Below are positions 26,466-35,637 of a DNA stretch of 64,000 nt, piece after piece. The first letter of the stretch is position 1; each line of letters begins with the position of its first letter. The position numbers were made by a program, and so were the translations under genes. Source of the DNA: an uncultured Oscillospiraceae bacterium (GTDB lineage: Bacteria > Bacillota > Clostridia > Oscillospirales > Ruminococcaceae); assembly GCA_910586535.1 (NCBI GenBank), contig CAJUHS010000001.1, positions 347,404 to 411,403 on the forward strand. The letters are read 5' to 3'. The notes beneath the pieces were generated by a model. That model saw only the letters and a program-made list of their open reading frames with translations, did not search any database and was not told the DNA's origin.

Positions 26466-26540
26466 AGCAGTCGGCCGTCACTTGTATCACTGCGCGTGAC
26501 TTGAACTGCATTCACAAAAAACGATACCAAGCAAAGAATG

Positions 26541-26600
26541 AAAAAAGCGCCGCGAGCGTGCATAAACAATACGTTTTTGCATGTTGGCGGCGTTTTTCAA
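26541..26600. terminator. Bidirectional terminator (AraC / EAL genes)
   Basis: GCGCCGC...GCGTGCA pairs with TGCATGT...GGCGGCG, flanked by an A-run on the left and a T-run on the right, so it can act in both directions. Confidence 0.7.
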
Positions 26601-26655
26601 TTACTTAGCAGACATAAAATCAGTAAATCAGTTTGTGCGTAAGAGAAAAATTTTG

Positions 26656-29600
26656 CTATTTTTTATTATTGTATTTTAACTCATATCCGATGGGCAGGTA
26701 CACGCTGACAAAGGTTTCATCCCTGAACGCAGACGCATTGTAAACATACTCGTTTCCCTCAATGGAAATTTTCTCACTGAAGTTTCCGCACTCCATACGT
26801 ATTTCCTCAAGAGGCGCTCCGTATGGACTTACTGCATTTATTTTTTCACGGCTGTCGCTGACTATGCTGCCTCCTGCGATAACGGTTTCTCCTTTTGCGG
26901 AACCAATTGATACCTCAGTGGAAGCGGCGATGTGCATTTTGAAAACTCCGCCGGATACCGCAACGTTTCCGGAACCGAAGCAGTCGCCTATTCCGACCGC
27001 ACTGTTTCCCTCGCAGAAAATATTGTATTCGCCGGAATTGATCTTAATATCAAAGTTTCCGTTCACAGCGCCAATTGCCGCTCCGTTTTTGGAGCGAACC
27101 GCCAGATCGCAGTATGCTCCGTCAAAGCTCAGGCTTCCGCCGCCGTTTTCAAGGGAACCGAAACAGCAGCAGTTGTCTCCCGAACAAGAGGCTGCAACCG
27201 TTGAACCGCAGTCCAGATTGACTTTTCCGTTGCGCGTGCCTATTGCGATAACGTTTTGACCTGCCGCATCAATGTCGATATTGCAGTTCCTTAGATTTAT
27301 TCCCACGTTTCCGGATACCGCTCCGATTCCGATCAGGGACTCGCCTTTAAGCTCAGCAGTAATAAGTCCGCCCTTAATATCTATAGCGGACGTCTCTCCT
27401 CCGAAGCCGCCGCCTATAGCAGCGACGCTTCCGGACTGAGACGTAATATTCAGGCTGCCCTCAATGTTTACGGTGATCAACCCAAAGTCCTGCAAACAGC
27501 CGCCGCCGATGATAACTCCGCTTGGGCTGTTCATATCAATATTCAGCTGACCCCCGCCGTTAATAGTGAGACTGCTGGAGGCGGGCACCCGTATACCCTC
27601 GTATGAAAAACAGTTTTTTCCATCGACCGTAAGAGTTACGTCACAGTTTTTGCCAAGGGTAAGAACAGGAGCGTCCAAACCGAAAACGTTCACTCCGCAA
27701 ATGCTGATATTTCCCCTGTAGCCGTCCGGACATTTCATCCTAAGGCTGACCGAGCATGAAGTGCTGCCTGTAAAAACAGCATTTTCCGACTCTATCAAAA
27801 TATCGGTGTAGCCGTACACGGCAAGCTTTGCAAGATCGCGCGGCTCGTCTGAATCGACGGTATAGGTCTTTTGGTTGTATCCGATATTTTTAAGGTTCAT
27901 TTCGAGGATCTCGTCGCGTACAGACGCGGGTATCTCGGGAATAAGAGCCGGGCTTGGCTTGCTTGTATAGAATCCCTGAATAAGGTCGATACCGAAAGTT
28001 ATGAGTATCTCCAGTTCATCACGGGTCTCCACACCCTCTGCAAGAGCCTTTATGCCGTGGTTCTTTGCAAAGTTTATCATATTTGATACAAGGTGCTGCT
28101 TCTGAACGTCGTTATTGATCTCCATGATGAGGGAGCGGTCTATCTTTATAAAATCGGGACTTATTGACAGCAGCGTTGATTCGTTCGCATAGCCTGTTCC
28201 GTAATCGTCCATAGCGATAAGAGCGCCTCTTGTGCCGTATCTTTCGCGTATGACCTCCATGCTTTCGGGAGTGATCTGAAGTCCTTCGGTGATCTCAATG
28301 ACCAGCTTGTCAAAAACGCCGCCGTAGGAATCTGCAATACCCGCGTAAAGCTCGTCGGAAATAAGGCAGTTGGGAATAGCGTTGACAAAAAGCTTTTTAT
28401 CATTGAAAAGCCCGCGGTTTTCCCAAAGGTAGGAAACAGTCCTTGAAATCGTGAGGTACTCGACCGCCGCAGACATTCCCTGTTCGGAGGCAATGTCTAC
28501 CACCTCAATCGGAGAAAGCTTTATACCGTCTGTTTCCTGAGGCCGCATAAGAGCTTCATATCCGAATATAGTTCCCGTACGGGCGTCCACCACGGGCTGG
28601 AAATAGTAATTCACAAGGTTTTCCTCAATGATTTTTTTGAACACTTGTATTTTCTTGAAATCGTAAGCCCTCAGCACAAAGTTCGCCCTGTCAAATTCCA
28701 CCGGAGCCTCAGAAGCCGAAGATTTGGCTTCAAATGCAGCGTAATCTACTGCGGACATCATTGTTCCCGCGTCATTTTCCTCGCCGCTGAAAAGAGCGTA
28801 TCCGCAGTAAACGCGGATATATTCGCTGCCGTCGGAGGAGGCAAGGATATCGTTAAGTCCGTTAAAAAGCTTATCCGCATATTTGCGGCAGCCCTCCTCG
28901 TAGGTATCGGTAATAAGCACGCAAAATTCATTTGTGGCAGTTCTTCCAGAAAATATATTGTGGGGATTTTCAAATTTTTTGATAAATGAAGCGGCTCTGG
29001 CTACCACCCTGTCGGCAGCGGAAGTGCCCTTGAAGGAACTAAGCTTATCGACACCGCTTATCAGAAGATTGATAAGCCCCACCGTACCCAAATGCGAACC
29101 CGAGACCGAACGCACCTTGGAAATGAACGCATCGCGGCAGAGCACGCCGGTTTCGCTGTCGTAATACTTGAGGCTTTTGATTATATTCTGACAGGACACC
29201 AGCTCCGAAACATCGGAAATCATAGTTATCTCAAAATCCTCATTTTCAAAGTTATGTATCTTTATCCAGCTTTCCGGGCGCGCAGCCATATAGATGTCCA
29301 CACCGGCCGAAGAGGGGTACGATATCATATCGAGGACAAGCTTTTTATAGTCGGTGTCGTCGATAGCGCCGTTTGGAACATCAAGGCCGGTTATCTCAGA
29401 AAATTTTCCCGAAATTACAGCCGTCTCGGTTTTTTTATCGTATCTTATTTCAGCATATCCGTTTGCTTTTTCAACAAGACGGTCGCTGCAGTCAATGCGT
29501 TTGCGCATTTGATCGAACAATATTCCAAACAAAACAGCTGCTCCGGCAGCAGAAAGCGCAGCCAGAGTAATAAAAACGCTTTGAAGCGAGGGCAGAAAAA

Positions 29601-29688
29601 TAATTGCTGCCAGAGAAACAAGCGTGACCGCCGTACCTGAGTATGCAAGCCGTAAAAAAAGAAGACGCTGTTTTTTTTCGTCATTCAT
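26656..29688 (-). CDS. Membrane EAL phosphodiesterase with C-terminal beta-solenoid
   Basis: 1010 residues. Two N-terminal membrane helices (~10-60), a PAS-like region, a degenerate GGDEF domain (signature replaced by TATNEF near residue 250), then an EAL domain (~350-600) with all key elements: EALMR, VNAIPNCL, IEITEG, MDDYGTGYAN, KIDRSL, AEGVET and QGF. It should therefore hydrolyse c-di-GMP but not make it. The last ~390 residues are repeated short beta units rich in Gly (GVIIGGGCL, AAIGGGFGGE, IGIGAVSGN, AIGTRNG, GAAIGAVNG), typical of a parallel beta-helix, unusual on an EAL protein. ATG 29688 was chosen over an in-frame TTG that crowds the GGGGG site. Confidence 0.85.
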   Translation of the reverse strand: MNDEKKQRLLFLRLAYSGTAVTLVSLAAIIFLPSLQSVFITLAALSAAGAAVLFGILFDQMRKRIDCSDRLVEKANGYAEIRYDKKTETAVISGKFSEITGLDVPNGAIDDTDYKKLVLDMISYPSSAGVDIYMAARPESWIKIHNFENEDFEITMISDVSELVSCQNIIKSLKYYDSETGVLCRDAFISKVRSVSGSHLGTVGLINLLISGVDKLSSFKGTSAADRVVARAASFIKKFENPHNIFSGRTATNEFCVLITDTYEEGCRKYADKLFNGLNDILASSDGSEYIRVYCGYALFSGEENDAGTMMSAVDYAAFEAKSSASEAPVEFDRANFVLRAYDFKKIQVFKKIIEENLVNYYFQPVVDARTGTIFGYEALMRPQETDGIKLSPIEVVDIASEQGMSAAVEYLTISRTVSYLWENRGLFNDKKLFVNAIPNCLISDELYAGIADSYGGVFDKLVIEITEGLQITPESMEVIRERYGTRGALIAMDDYGTGYANESTLLSISPDFIKIDRSLIMEINNDVQKQHLVSNMINFAKNHGIKALAEGVETRDELEILITFGIDLIQGFYTSKPSPALIPEIPASVRDEILEMNLKNIGYNQKTYTVDSDEPRDLAKLAVYGYTDILIESENAVFTGSTSCSVSLRMKCPDGYRGNISICGVNVFGLDAPVLTLGKNCDVTLTVDGKNCFSYEGIRVPASSSLTINGGGQLNIDMNSPSGVIIGGGCLQDFGLITVNIEGSLNITSQSGSVAAIGGGFGGETSAIDIKGGLITAELKGESLIGIGAVSGNVGINLRNCNIDIDAAGQNVIAIGTRNGKVNLDCGSTVAASCSGDNCCCFGSLENGGGSLSFDGAYCDLAVRSKNGAAIGAVNGNFDIKINSGEYNIFCEGNSAVGIGDCFGSGNVAVSGGVFKMHIAASTEVSIGSAKGETVIAGGSIVSDSREKINAVSPYGAPLEEIRMECGNFSEKISIEGNEYVYNASAFRDETFVSVYLPIGYELKYNNKK

Positions 29689-29728
29689 ATGATCCAACGC
29701 ACCCCCAAACAGGTATGTTTATTCATAT

Positions 29729-29757
29729 ATTATACATTATCTCACCAAAAATATCAA
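29729..29757 (-). promoter_or_regulatory. Sigma-A promoter of the EAL gene
   Basis: On the minus strand TTGATA (29757-29752) and TATAAT (29734-29729) are 17 bp apart. Confidence 0.75.
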
Positions 29758-29818
29758 CAATTATTTTTCAAATTTGTGCATTACATACAAAAAGTTTTTT
29801 AAAATCTATGCAAAAAAG

Positions 29819-30265
29819 TTACCCCTTTTTCAGCTCGGAAATGACGTTTATAAAGCTTTCCACATCGTTGAAATCCTTATAGACCGAAGCGAAGCGCACA
29901 TAAGCCACCTGATCTATGGCTTTAAGCTCTTTCAGGACGATATCGCCTATTTCGGACGAAGAAATACGATCCTGCATAGTGTTTGCATAGCAGCTTTCCA
30001 CAGCGTCAACGATCCTGTCGATGTCGTCAGCGGACACGGGCCGCTTTTTCACTGCCGTAGACAAACCCTTTACCAGTTTATTCCTGTCAAAAAGCTCTAT
30101 AGTGTTATCTTTTTTCAGTACCAGCAGCACGGGCATTTCCACGGATTCATATGTTGTAAAGCGTTTTCCGCAGCTTGTGCATTCGCGCCTGCGGCGTTTT
30201 TTTCCGTCCACGGGACGGGAATCCACGACTTTAGTATCCTCAAAACCGCAAAACGGACATTTCAT
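29819..30265 (-). CDS. nrdR: Transcriptional repressor NrdR
   Basis: ATP/dATP-sensing repressor of ribonucleotide reductase genes. 148 residues: an N-terminal Cys4 zinc finger (CPFCG...CTSCGKRFTTYE) and an ATP-cone domain (VLKKDNTIELFDRNKLVKGL). Ordinary family length and sequence. Own sigma-A promoter; no nrd genes in this window. Confidence 0.96.
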   Translation of the reverse strand: MKCPFCGFEDTKVVDSRPVDGKKRRRRECTSCGKRFTTYESVEMPVLLVLKKDNTIELFDRNKLVKGLSTAVKKRPVSADDIDRIVDAVESCYANTMQDRISSSEIGDIVLKELKAIDQVAYVRFASVYKDFNDVESFINVISELKKG

Positions 30266-30297
30266 GGCGCAATCCCTCCATACTATATTAATAGATA

Positions 30298-30327
30298 ATT
30301 ATAGCATATAATAATTACATTTGTCAA
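30298..30327 (-). promoter_or_regulatory. Sigma-A promoter of nrdR
   Basis: On the minus strand a perfect TTGACA (30327-30322) and a perfect TATAAT (30303-30298) are 18 bp apart. Confidence 0.8.
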
Positions 30328-30350
30328 GATTTAGCGAATCAATTACGGTT

Positions 30351-30489
30351 ATAAATTTATGTATAGCGGCGGGGAGCCCCGCAGGCTGAGTCACCCCCTC
30401 TACGCAGACTTGTTTGAATCTTTACATAGCAATTCCCCCTCAAGGGGGGCGGAAAAGATTGTCGGGATTTTAAATTTATGTTTATATCA
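30351..30489. repeat. Interspersed palindromic intergenic repeat, copy 2
   Basis: Shares with copy 1 the AATTTATGT edge, the GCGGGGAGCCCCGC hairpin, GCTGAGTCACCCCC, TTGTTTGAA and CCCCCTCAAGGGGGGCGGAAAAG, and closes with another TAAATTTATGTTTA motif. Lies between divergent nrdR and the phage-derived operon. Confidence 0.82.
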
Positions 30490-30555
30490 ATAAAAATTGC
30501 ACCTGCAGTTTGGTCATAGTACCGAAAAAATATAAAAACAAAAAATATTTTTTCT

Positions 30556-30590
30556 AAAGTTGCACGTTTGTGTGCAACTTTTTGCGTTTT
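30556..30590 (+). terminator. Terminator hairpin upstream of the capsid operon
   Basis: AAAGTTGCAC (30556-30565) pairs perfectly with GTGCAACTTT (30572-30581); TTGCGTTTTTG follows. It stands before terS and no convincing sigma-A promoter follows it, so it may isolate or attenuate the operon. Confidence 0.7.
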
Positions 30591-30675
30591 TGAGCCTTAT
30601 AGTGAAAGACGTTTTCGCCGCAAACCGTTCCGCACCGGACGCTTCGGCGAACGCTTTCGGAAAGGAGGTGACCCT

Positions 30676-31179
30676 ATGAACGGTGAACTGACCCGCCGTC
30701 AGAAAAAGTTCCTCTATCACTATATGAAAAGCGGAAATATTTCCGAGGCGGCGGCAATTTGCGGTATCCCTCCCGAAAAGGCTTATGAGACCGCTATGAC
30801 GGTGCTTGGAAATCCCCGTGCCGAGGACCTTGCTGCCAAGTACGCCGAAATAATGAAGCGCTTCGCTGTGGACGGCGTTACCAACACCCTTGACAGGCTG
30901 GTGGGCGGCAGGATAAACGATGTGGTTATACTTGCCAAGTCCGATCTGGAAAACCTCAGCGACGATGAGATACGCAAGCTTGATCTCTATAATGTGTCCG
31001 AGCTGAAATTCGGCAAGGGAGTTTGTGAATTCAAATTCACGGACAGGATCAAGGCAGCCGAAAAGCTCAGCGAGATACGGAACTCCAGGGCTTCGGACAG
31101 TGCGGCTCAAAGCTTCTTCGACGCTATCGGCAGTGCTGCGAATACCGCACAGGACGGCGAATCCCCGCCCGGCGAGTAA
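30676..31179 (+). CDS. Phage terminase small subunit-like protein
   Basis: 167 residues. The N-terminus LTRRQKKFLYHYMKSGNISEAAAICGI is the DNA-binding start of the terminase_2/TerS type, followed by a helical oligomerisation region. In phages it recognises the packaging site and guides the large subunit. GGAAAGGAGGTG selects ATG 30676; longer in-frame readings overlap the upstream hairpin. First gene of the capsid operon, 28 bp before terL. Confidence 0.85.
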   Translation: MNGELTRRQKKFLYHYMKSGNISEAAAICGIPPEKAYETAMTVLGNPRAEDLAAKYAEIMKRFAVDGVTNTLDRLVGGRINDVVILAKSDLENLSDDEIRKLDLYNVSELKFGKGVCEFKFTDRIKAAEKLSEIRNSRASDSAAQSFFDAIGSAANTAQDGESPPGE

Positions 31180-31207
31180 AATTTATCCTCTGAAAGGAAG
31201 TGTTTGT

Positions 31208-32464
31208 TTGGCTAAATTCAAGCGTTTTTCGGTAAAGCAAAAAACTGTTCTTACATGGTGGAAAACGGAGCGGTACAAAAAATGCGACGCCATAATCTGC
31301 GACGGCGCGGTAAGAAGCGGCAAGACCCTTTGCACGTCACTTTCCTTTGCGGCTTGGGCGACGGCTAACTTTAACGGCGGGAATTTTGCTATTTGCGGCA
31401 AGACTGTCACGTCGGTCAGAAGAAATCTGGTCGTTCCGCTTTTATCCGCTCTGCGCGGACTGGGCTTTTCCTGCGAGGAAAAGGTCAGCGGCAGCTATGC
31501 CGACATAAGCGCGGGAGGCAGGTCTAACCGCTTCTACTTTTTCGGAGGACGGGACGAGGGCTCCGCCGCGCTCATTCAGGGTATCACCCTTTGCGGCGCG
31601 CTGCTTGACGAGGTCGCTCTCATGCCGCGTTCCTTTGTGGAGCAGGCTATCGCAAGGTGCTCAGTTGAAAACTCCAAGCTGTGGTTCAGCTGCAATCCCT
31701 CATATCCATACCACTGGTTCTACCGCGAATGGATACTCAAGGCGCGGGAGAAAAACGCGCTGTACCTCCACTTCACCATGGACGACAACCCTTCTCTGTC
31801 GGCTGCGGTGAGGGAACGGTACAGACGGCTTTACTCGGGCGTTTTTTACGAGAGGTTCATTCTCGGAAAATGGGTGGCTGCGGAGGGGCTTGTGTACCCC
31901 ATGTTCTCGGAGGAAAAGCACATTGCAAAAATACTGCCCGAAAGCTTTGAAGCGTATGCGGTCTCCTGTGATTACGGTACGGTGAACCCTTCCTCCTTCG
32001 GGCTTTGGGGCAGAAACGGAGAGGTCTGGTACAGAATAAGCGAATATTACTACAGCTCAAAGCGGGAAGGAATGTCCCGAACCGACGAGGAGCACTACGG
32101 GGGGCTTCGTCAGCTCATAGGCGGCAGACGGGTGCTTGGCGTTATTGTAGACCCGTCGGCGGCTTCGTTCATTGAGTGTATCCGACGTCACGGAGAATTT
32201 CCCGTTTTACCCGCTAAAAACGACGTGGTTTCGGGCATAAGGCGATGTTCCGACGCTTTGCGGGACAAACGGCTTATGTTTTCCGAAAGCTGCGCCGATA
32301 CGCTTAGGGAGTTTTCTTTGTACCGCTGGGACGAAAGCCGCGGCGGTGATGTTCCCATCAAGGAAAACGACCACGCTATGGACGATATGCGCTATTTTGT
32401 AACAAGCGCCTTTTTCCGCGGCGAGGGCGGCGGATTCTGGGCAGGTTCTGTTACCAGAAGTTGA
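31208..32464 (+). CDS. Phage terminase large subunit
   Basis: Packaging ATPase and nuclease, 418 residues. Walker A is GAVRSGKTL near residue 38, and Walker B with its acidic residue is GALLDEVAL near 137. The C-terminal nuclease Asp motifs are SCDYGTVNPSSFG and VIVDPSAASF. All expected elements are intact, so the gene looks functional. TTG 31208 is used, after GAAAGGAAG; no suitable ATG exists. Confidence 0.92.
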   Translation: MAKFKRFSVKQKTVLTWWKTERYKKCDAIICDGAVRSGKTLCTSLSFAAWATANFNGGNFAICGKTVTSVRRNLVVPLLSALRGLGFSCEEKVSGSYADISAGGRSNRFYFFGGRDEGSAALIQGITLCGALLDEVALMPRSFVEQAIARCSVENSKLWFSCNPSYPYHWFYREWILKAREKNALYLHFTMDDNPSLSAAVRERYRRLYSGVFYERFILGKWVAAEGLVYPMFSEEKHIAKILPESFEAYAVSCDYGTVNPSSFGLWGRNGEVWYRISEYYYSSKREGMSRTDEEHYGGLRQLIGGRRVLGVIVDPSAASFIECIRRHGEFPVLPAKNDVVSGIRRCSDALRDKRLMFSESCADTLREFSLYRWDESRGGDVPIKENDHAMDDMRYFVTSAFFRGEGGGFWAGSVTRS

Positions 32465-32498
32465 AAATTATTAAAATATTACAGAAAGGAGAGAGAAA

Positions 32499-33680
32499 AT
32501 GAACGTGATAAAAAGGCTAATGAGCCGCAGATCGGATATAGGTATGAACTTTTCCAGCAAAGAAGTTACGGCGGTATCAAGCGGCAGGTTTTCCGCTGAC
32601 GGTGTAAATCTGCTGACGCTCCAGCCTGCGGGCGTTGAAGAGCACAGGCTCTATGACAATCTGCGGTACTCCGTCCCCATTGTGGACGCGGCTTTGCAGA
32701 AAATAATACGTCTCACAGGCGGCTACAGGGTCATATGCTCCGATTCGCGGTGGCAGGAGGAGCTTGACAGGTTCGTTGAGGAAGTTCCCGTGGGAATTGG
32801 GGGAAGATCCCTGTACGCTTTTACAGACGCTTTTCTGGACAGTATGCTGACCTACGGTTCGGCGGCGGGAGAGCTTATAGTTGATTCCGATACGGGTAAC
32901 GTTTTCGGGCTTGCTCCCATATGTACGGAAAAGTTCCTGTGCAAGTCGGGAGCGAATCCCTGCGACAGGGTATATTTCAGGCGTGAGGGCGAACGGTGGA
33001 TACCTGCTGAAAATTCCCGATTTATAGCCTACAGCGCCCTTAACCCATCGGAACGCTGCCCTAACGGTCAGTCGGTGCTGCGTGGTCTGCCCTGCATTTC
33101 AGCGGTGCTAATGAGGGTCTACGAATGTATAGGTCAGAATTTCGACCGTGTGGGAAACGTGCGGTACGCCGTTACCTACAAGCCCTCTGACAGCGGAGAA
33201 ATGGCTTTTGCAAAGGAACGCGCCCAGCAGATCGCCAAGGAATGGAGCGACGGCATGAACGCCATGCGCTGCGGCGAGGTGCGGGATTTTGTGGCGGTAG
33301 GCGATGTGGATATAAAGGTTATCGGCGCGGATAACCAGATAATCGACACGGAAATCCCCGTACGCCAGCTTCTGGAGCAGATAGTTGCAAAGCTGTCGGT
33401 GCCGCCGTTCCTGCTGGGGCTTACATGGTCCTCCACGGAGAGAATGTCCTCTCAGCAGGCGGACATTCTTACATCGGAGCTGGAATATTACCGCAGGCAG
33501 CTTACCCCTGTGATACGCCAGATATGCGAGGTATGTCTGGAGCTTATGGGAGGCTGCGGCGTGGTGTCCGTGGAATGGGACAACATCAATCTTCAGGACG
33601 AGGCTGTTCTTGCGGAAGCGAGGCTCCGCAACGCTCAGGCGGCTGTTCTGGAACGCAAATTTGAGGATAACGATTTGTAA
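32499..33680 (+). CDS. Phage portal protein
   Basis: 393 residues, a normal size for an SPP1/HK97-type portal. Typical segments include NLRYSVPIVDAALQKIIRLTG near the N-terminus and FLLGLTWSSTERMSSQQADILTSELEYYRRQL in the stem/wing region. It would form the dodecameric DNA channel at one capsid vertex. AAAGGAGAGAG precedes ATG 32499. The frame is uninterrupted. Confidence 0.88.
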   Translation: MNVIKRLMSRRSDIGMNFSSKEVTAVSSGRFSADGVNLLTLQPAGVEEHRLYDNLRYSVPIVDAALQKIIRLTGGYRVICSDSRWQEELDRFVEEVPVGIGGRSLYAFTDAFLDSMLTYGSAAGELIVDSDTGNVFGLAPICTEKFLCKSGANPCDRVYFRREGERWIPAENSRFIAYSALNPSERCPNGQSVLRGLPCISAVLMRVYECIGQNFDRVGNVRYAVTYKPSDSGEMAFAKERAQQIAKEWSDGMNAMRCGEVRDFVAVGDVDIKVIGADNQIIDTEIPVRQLLEQIVAKLSVPPFLLGLTWSSTERMSSQQADILTSELEYYRRQLTPVIRQICEVCLELMGGCGVVSVEWDNINLQDEAVLAEARLRNAQAAVLERKFEDNDL

Positions 33681-33702
33681 TTTAGAAAGGAAGTAGTACA
33701 AT

Positions 33703-34701
33703 ATGTATAATACTGTTAAAATTGAAAAGGGTTTCTATAATCTTTCCGGCAAGACTTTTTCTCAGGCTCTGGAAGCTGCTGATCCCTCTGAAAGCTACAC
33801 CGACGAGGCTCTGCGCAAGGCGGACGCTTTTGAACGCCAGCTCAAGCGTTTCGACATCAAGGTGCGCGGCGTTAATGCGGACAAGGTTGACAAGTTCTTC
33901 CAGACAGCAGAGAGCGCGCTGCTCTTTCCCGAATTTGTAAGACGTGCCGTTGAAAGCGGACTTAACAGCGGCTGTCTTAACAAAATTACTGCGGCTGTAA
34001 GCGTTACCGACGGTATCGACTGCCGGGGGATCGTTCTTGACGACGGAGAAAGTGAAGCCGATGATACAAATGATACCAAAATGTATACGAAAGCAGTCGG
34101 GGTTGGATCGATTCTTCCAGAAAGCAGCATTACGCTTACTGACAACGCCATCGTTCTCGAAAAGTACGGCAGACTTATCAACGCTCCCTATGAGGTCATC
34201 AGACAGCAGAGACTGGACGTTTTCGCCGCCGCTCTCAGAGCTGTGGGCGCGAAGCTTGCAAAGGCTATTGAGGGGGCTGCCGTAAAGGTTCTTACTGAAA
34301 GCGGAAAATCCGTTGCTATGACCGGCAGCACATTTAACTACTCCGAGCTGGCGGCTTTCTGGGGCAATTTCAAAAGCTGCGATATGAACGCTGTGCTTTG
34401 TTCTCCTGCGACGGCGGCCAAGATACTCGCTTTCGACGAAATGAACAAAACCGTTACGACCGGAGGCGGCAACACCGTTACTCCTTTCGGCGCGGAAATA
34501 ATCGCCTCCCCTGCCGTTGACGACAATACCGTTATCGGTCTGGACAAGACCTGCGCTCTCGAAATGATACGCGGCGGCGAGGTCACAGTGGACGTGGACA
34601 AGCTTATTTCCAAGCTCTCAGACGGTGCGGCTGTGGCTGTAAACGTGGGATTCTCCGTTATTTCTGCGGACGCTGTAAAGTGCCTTGCTATCGGCGCATA
34701 A
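33703..34701 (+). CDS. Major capsid protein, HK97-like fold
   Basis: 332 residues. The N-terminal ~60 residues are helical and charged, as in a scaffold-like delta region. The body has the HK97 pattern: FPEFVRRAVESG, ITLTDNAIVLEKYGRLINAPYEVIRQQ, then LAKAIEGAAVKVL and the C-terminal strand VAVNVGFSVISADAVKCLAIG. The stretch encoding DDGESEADDTNDTK (~residues 112-125) is an acidic loop, possibly surface exposed. Follows the portal by 22 bp. Confidence 0.87.
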   Translation: MYNTVKIEKGFYNLSGKTFSQALEAADPSESYTDEALRKADAFERQLKRFDIKVRGVNADKVDKFFQTAESALLFPEFVRRAVESGLNSGCLNKITAAVSVTDGIDCRGIVLDDGESEADDTNDTKMYTKAVGVGSILPESSITLTDNAIVLEKYGRLINAPYEVIRQQRLDVFAAALRAVGAKLAKAIEGAAVKVLTESGKSVAMTGSTFNYSELAAFWGNFKSCDMNAVLCSPATAAKILAFDEMNKTVTTGGGNTVTPFGAEIIASPAVDDNTVIGLDKTCALEMIRGGEVTVDVDKLISKLSDGAAVAVNVGFSVISADAVKCLAIGA

Positions 34702-34732
34702 CGCGTAAACAGCTATACCGAGCGGGCAGACC

Positions 34733-34755
34733 GTCCTCCCTCATACAGGGAGGAC
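34733..34755 (+). terminator. Hairpin after the capsid gene
   Basis: GTCCTCCCT and AGGGAGGAC pair perfectly around CATAC. No T-run follows, so it more likely protects the capsid mRNA or lowers read-through, which would make capsid the most abundant product. Confidence 0.6.
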
Positions 34756-34792
34756 GCGGTTTACCCGTATGAAATTACAAAGGAGCAATAAA

Positions 34793-35623
34793 ATGGAAAA
34801 TAATAATAATAATAATAATGCTGCGGCTCTTGAACAGCTCAACAAATTTACGCGGCGGAAGTTTACCGGCGATGAGGTATTTATTTTTCCCGTAATACTC
34901 TGCGACAACGAGGTTGACAGAGATAACGAACGCTTTTCGCGTAAGTCTCTTGACGAAATGGCGGAAAAATTCGTGGGTGTAACGGGTATTTTCGATCACG
35001 ACCCGAAAGGCGGTAATCAGACGGCGCGTATTTTCTCAGCGGAAGTTGTGGAGGAAAGCCGTGAGAACTCTCTTGGCGAACCTTATGCTTGCATAAAGGC
35101 AAATGCCTACATGGTCAGGACGGACTCCAACGCTGACCTTATCCGCGAGATAGAAGGCGGTATCAAAAAGGAGGTTTCGGTGTCCTGCGCCGCCGAAAGG
35201 CATATTTGCTCAGTTTGCGGCACAGACAGGCGCGTTAAGGCGTGTCATCATGTCAAGGGCAGACGGTACGACGGCAAAAAATGCTTCCTGTCGCTGGAGG
35301 ACATCTCCGACGCTTACGAATGGAGCTTTGTTGCCGTTCCCGCGCAGGTCAGGGCTGGGGTAACAAAAAAATTCGGGGAGGATATTCCCGAAGCGGAGGA
35401 GGTTCCAAAGGGTACCGAAAACAAGGTCAACCGCGATGAGCTGGAAAAAAGTATCAGACGCGCTCTTGCGCTGAGGTGTCCCGACGGCTGCGCAAAGCAG
35501 GTCTTTGACCGTTTATGCGATAAGCTTGAGGTTGGCGAACTGGAGGAGCTGGGAAGGATACTTTCCGCCGGAAAGTCCACCAAAACGCCTGAACGCCTTG
35601 AGGAGTACCTTATGAAGGTCTAA
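34793..35623 (+). CDS. Putative prohead protease/scaffold-like phage protein
   Basis: 276 residues. After a run of seven Asn encoded by an AAT trinucleotide repeat (34799-34819), the ~40-190 region resembles XkdF/prohead serine proteases: EVDRDNERFSRKSLDEMAEKF, then FDHDPKG (candidate catalytic His) and GGIKKEVSVSC (candidate Ser). An unusual Cys/His cluster (CSVCG...CHHVKG) lies near 145-157, perhaps metal-binding. The Lys/Glu-rich C-terminal third may act as scaffold. Its place after, not before, the capsid gene is atypical. AAAGGAGC selects ATG 34793. Confidence 0.68.
   Translation: MENNNNNNNAAALEQLNKFTRRKFTGDEVFIFPVILCDNEVDRDNERFSRKSLDEMAEKFVGVTGIFDHDPKGGNQTARIFSAEVVEESRENSLGEPYACIKANAYMVRTDSNADLIREIEGGIKKEVSVSCAAERHICSVCGTDRRVKACHHVKGRRYDGKKCFLSLEDISDAYEWSFVAVPAQVRAGVTKKFGEDIPEAEEVPKGTENKVNRDELEKSIRRALALRCPDGCAKQVFDRLCDKLEVGELEELGRILSAGKSTKTPERLEEYLMKV
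34799..34819 (+). repeat. AAT trinucleotide repeat (7 units) inside a coding start
   Basis: Seven uninterrupted AAT codons directly after ATG-GAA of the protease-like gene. Replication slippage would change Asn number in frame without breaking the gene. Confidence 0.9.
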
Positions 35624-35637
35624 GGGGAGGAAATAAA

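Noticed and set aside
30568..30675. Longer N-terminus for the terminase small subunit
   Set aside because: It overlaps the upstream hairpin and lacks a ribosome site, whereas GGAAAGGAGGTG sits right before ATG 30676.
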